Shown here piece by piece: positions 33,042-33,058 of a stretch of 33,058 nucleotides of DNA. The stretch's first letter is position 1; every line of letters begins with the position of its first letter. Source of the stretch: Chitinophagaceae bacterium (lineage in GTDB: Bacteria > Bacteroidota > Bacteroidia > Chitinophagales > Chitinophagaceae); contig CANCSS010000023.1 in the NCBI GenBank assembly GCA_947380905.1, forward strand, positions 1 through 33,058, read 5' to 3'. The translations under genes and the position numbers were made by a program. Under the pieces are notes generated by a model. That model saw only the letters and a list, made by a program, of their open reading frames with translations. It made no database searches and was not told the DNA's origin.

Positions 33042-33058
33042 GGGTATTTTTTCATTTT

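Noticed and set aside
1..33058. CRISPR array, insertion sequence, prophage or integration site
   Set aside because: No regularly spaced repeats, transposase, integrase or phage gene was seen anywhere in the window.

Overview
The window is a stretch of Bacteroidota chromosome, most likely from a Chitinophagaceae-type bacterium. That placement is inference. It rests on AT-rich DNA, the near absence of Shine-Dalgarno sequences, promoters of the TAnnTTTG type, a coaX / outer-membrane protein / lptC neighbourhood, a CdsA-linked short phosphatidylserine decarboxylase, and many Tat-exported sugar enzymes. No phage, insertion sequence, CRISPR array, rRNA or intact tRNA was seen, and no gap between genes exceeds about 250 bp.

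Layout. 1-7289 (+) holds the end of coaX, an outer-membrane protein, lptC, an aldo/keto reductase, a CNNM/CorC-type membrane protein, tatC, rpiB and a secreted M28 peptidase, closed by a strong bidirectional terminator at 7334-7373. 7382-12856 holds a bacterial deoxyhypusine-synthase-like enzyme (-), an SdpI-family membrane protein, a Cys/Met-metabolism PLP enzyme coupled to a TIGR02757 protein and a small helical protein (+), an SDR (-) and a YjjG-type HAD phosphatase (+). 12875-15563 (-) is an envelope and phospholipid group: CPBP protease, DUF2007, cdsA, psd. 15626-18728 holds dusB (+), overlapping tail-to-tail with a glutathione peroxidase (-), then an aldehyde dehydrogenase (-).

18873-30633 is the most distinctive part, a sugar oxidation / isomerisation block. 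It has a Tat-exported Gfo/Idh/MocA protein, a cytoplasmic Gfo/Idh/MocA protein, three TIM-barrel sugar-isomerase-like proteins (two Tat-exported), a Tat-lipoprotein resembling gluconate 2-dehydrogenase subunit 3, a cytochrome c lipoprotein and an exported DUF1080 (3-keto-glycoside hydrolase family) protein. A class V PLP enzyme and a large FAD/Fe-S 2-hydroxyacid dehydrogenase sit inside it. The parts suggest oxidation of sugars or glycosides in the periplasm, with electrons passed to a c-type cytochrome, then processing of the keto sugars. The GMC flavoprotein that subunit 3 should serve is not in the window. The four exported enzymes with twin-arginine signals fit the presence of tatC, whose conserved HLxELR motif has Val where Glu is usual.

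30643-33058 is housekeeping: tadA and a Mn-type superoxide dismutase (+), then the conserved rpmH-rnpA-yidD order on the minus strand. rpmH is a 53-codon gene, and both rnpA and yidD appear to start with TTG.
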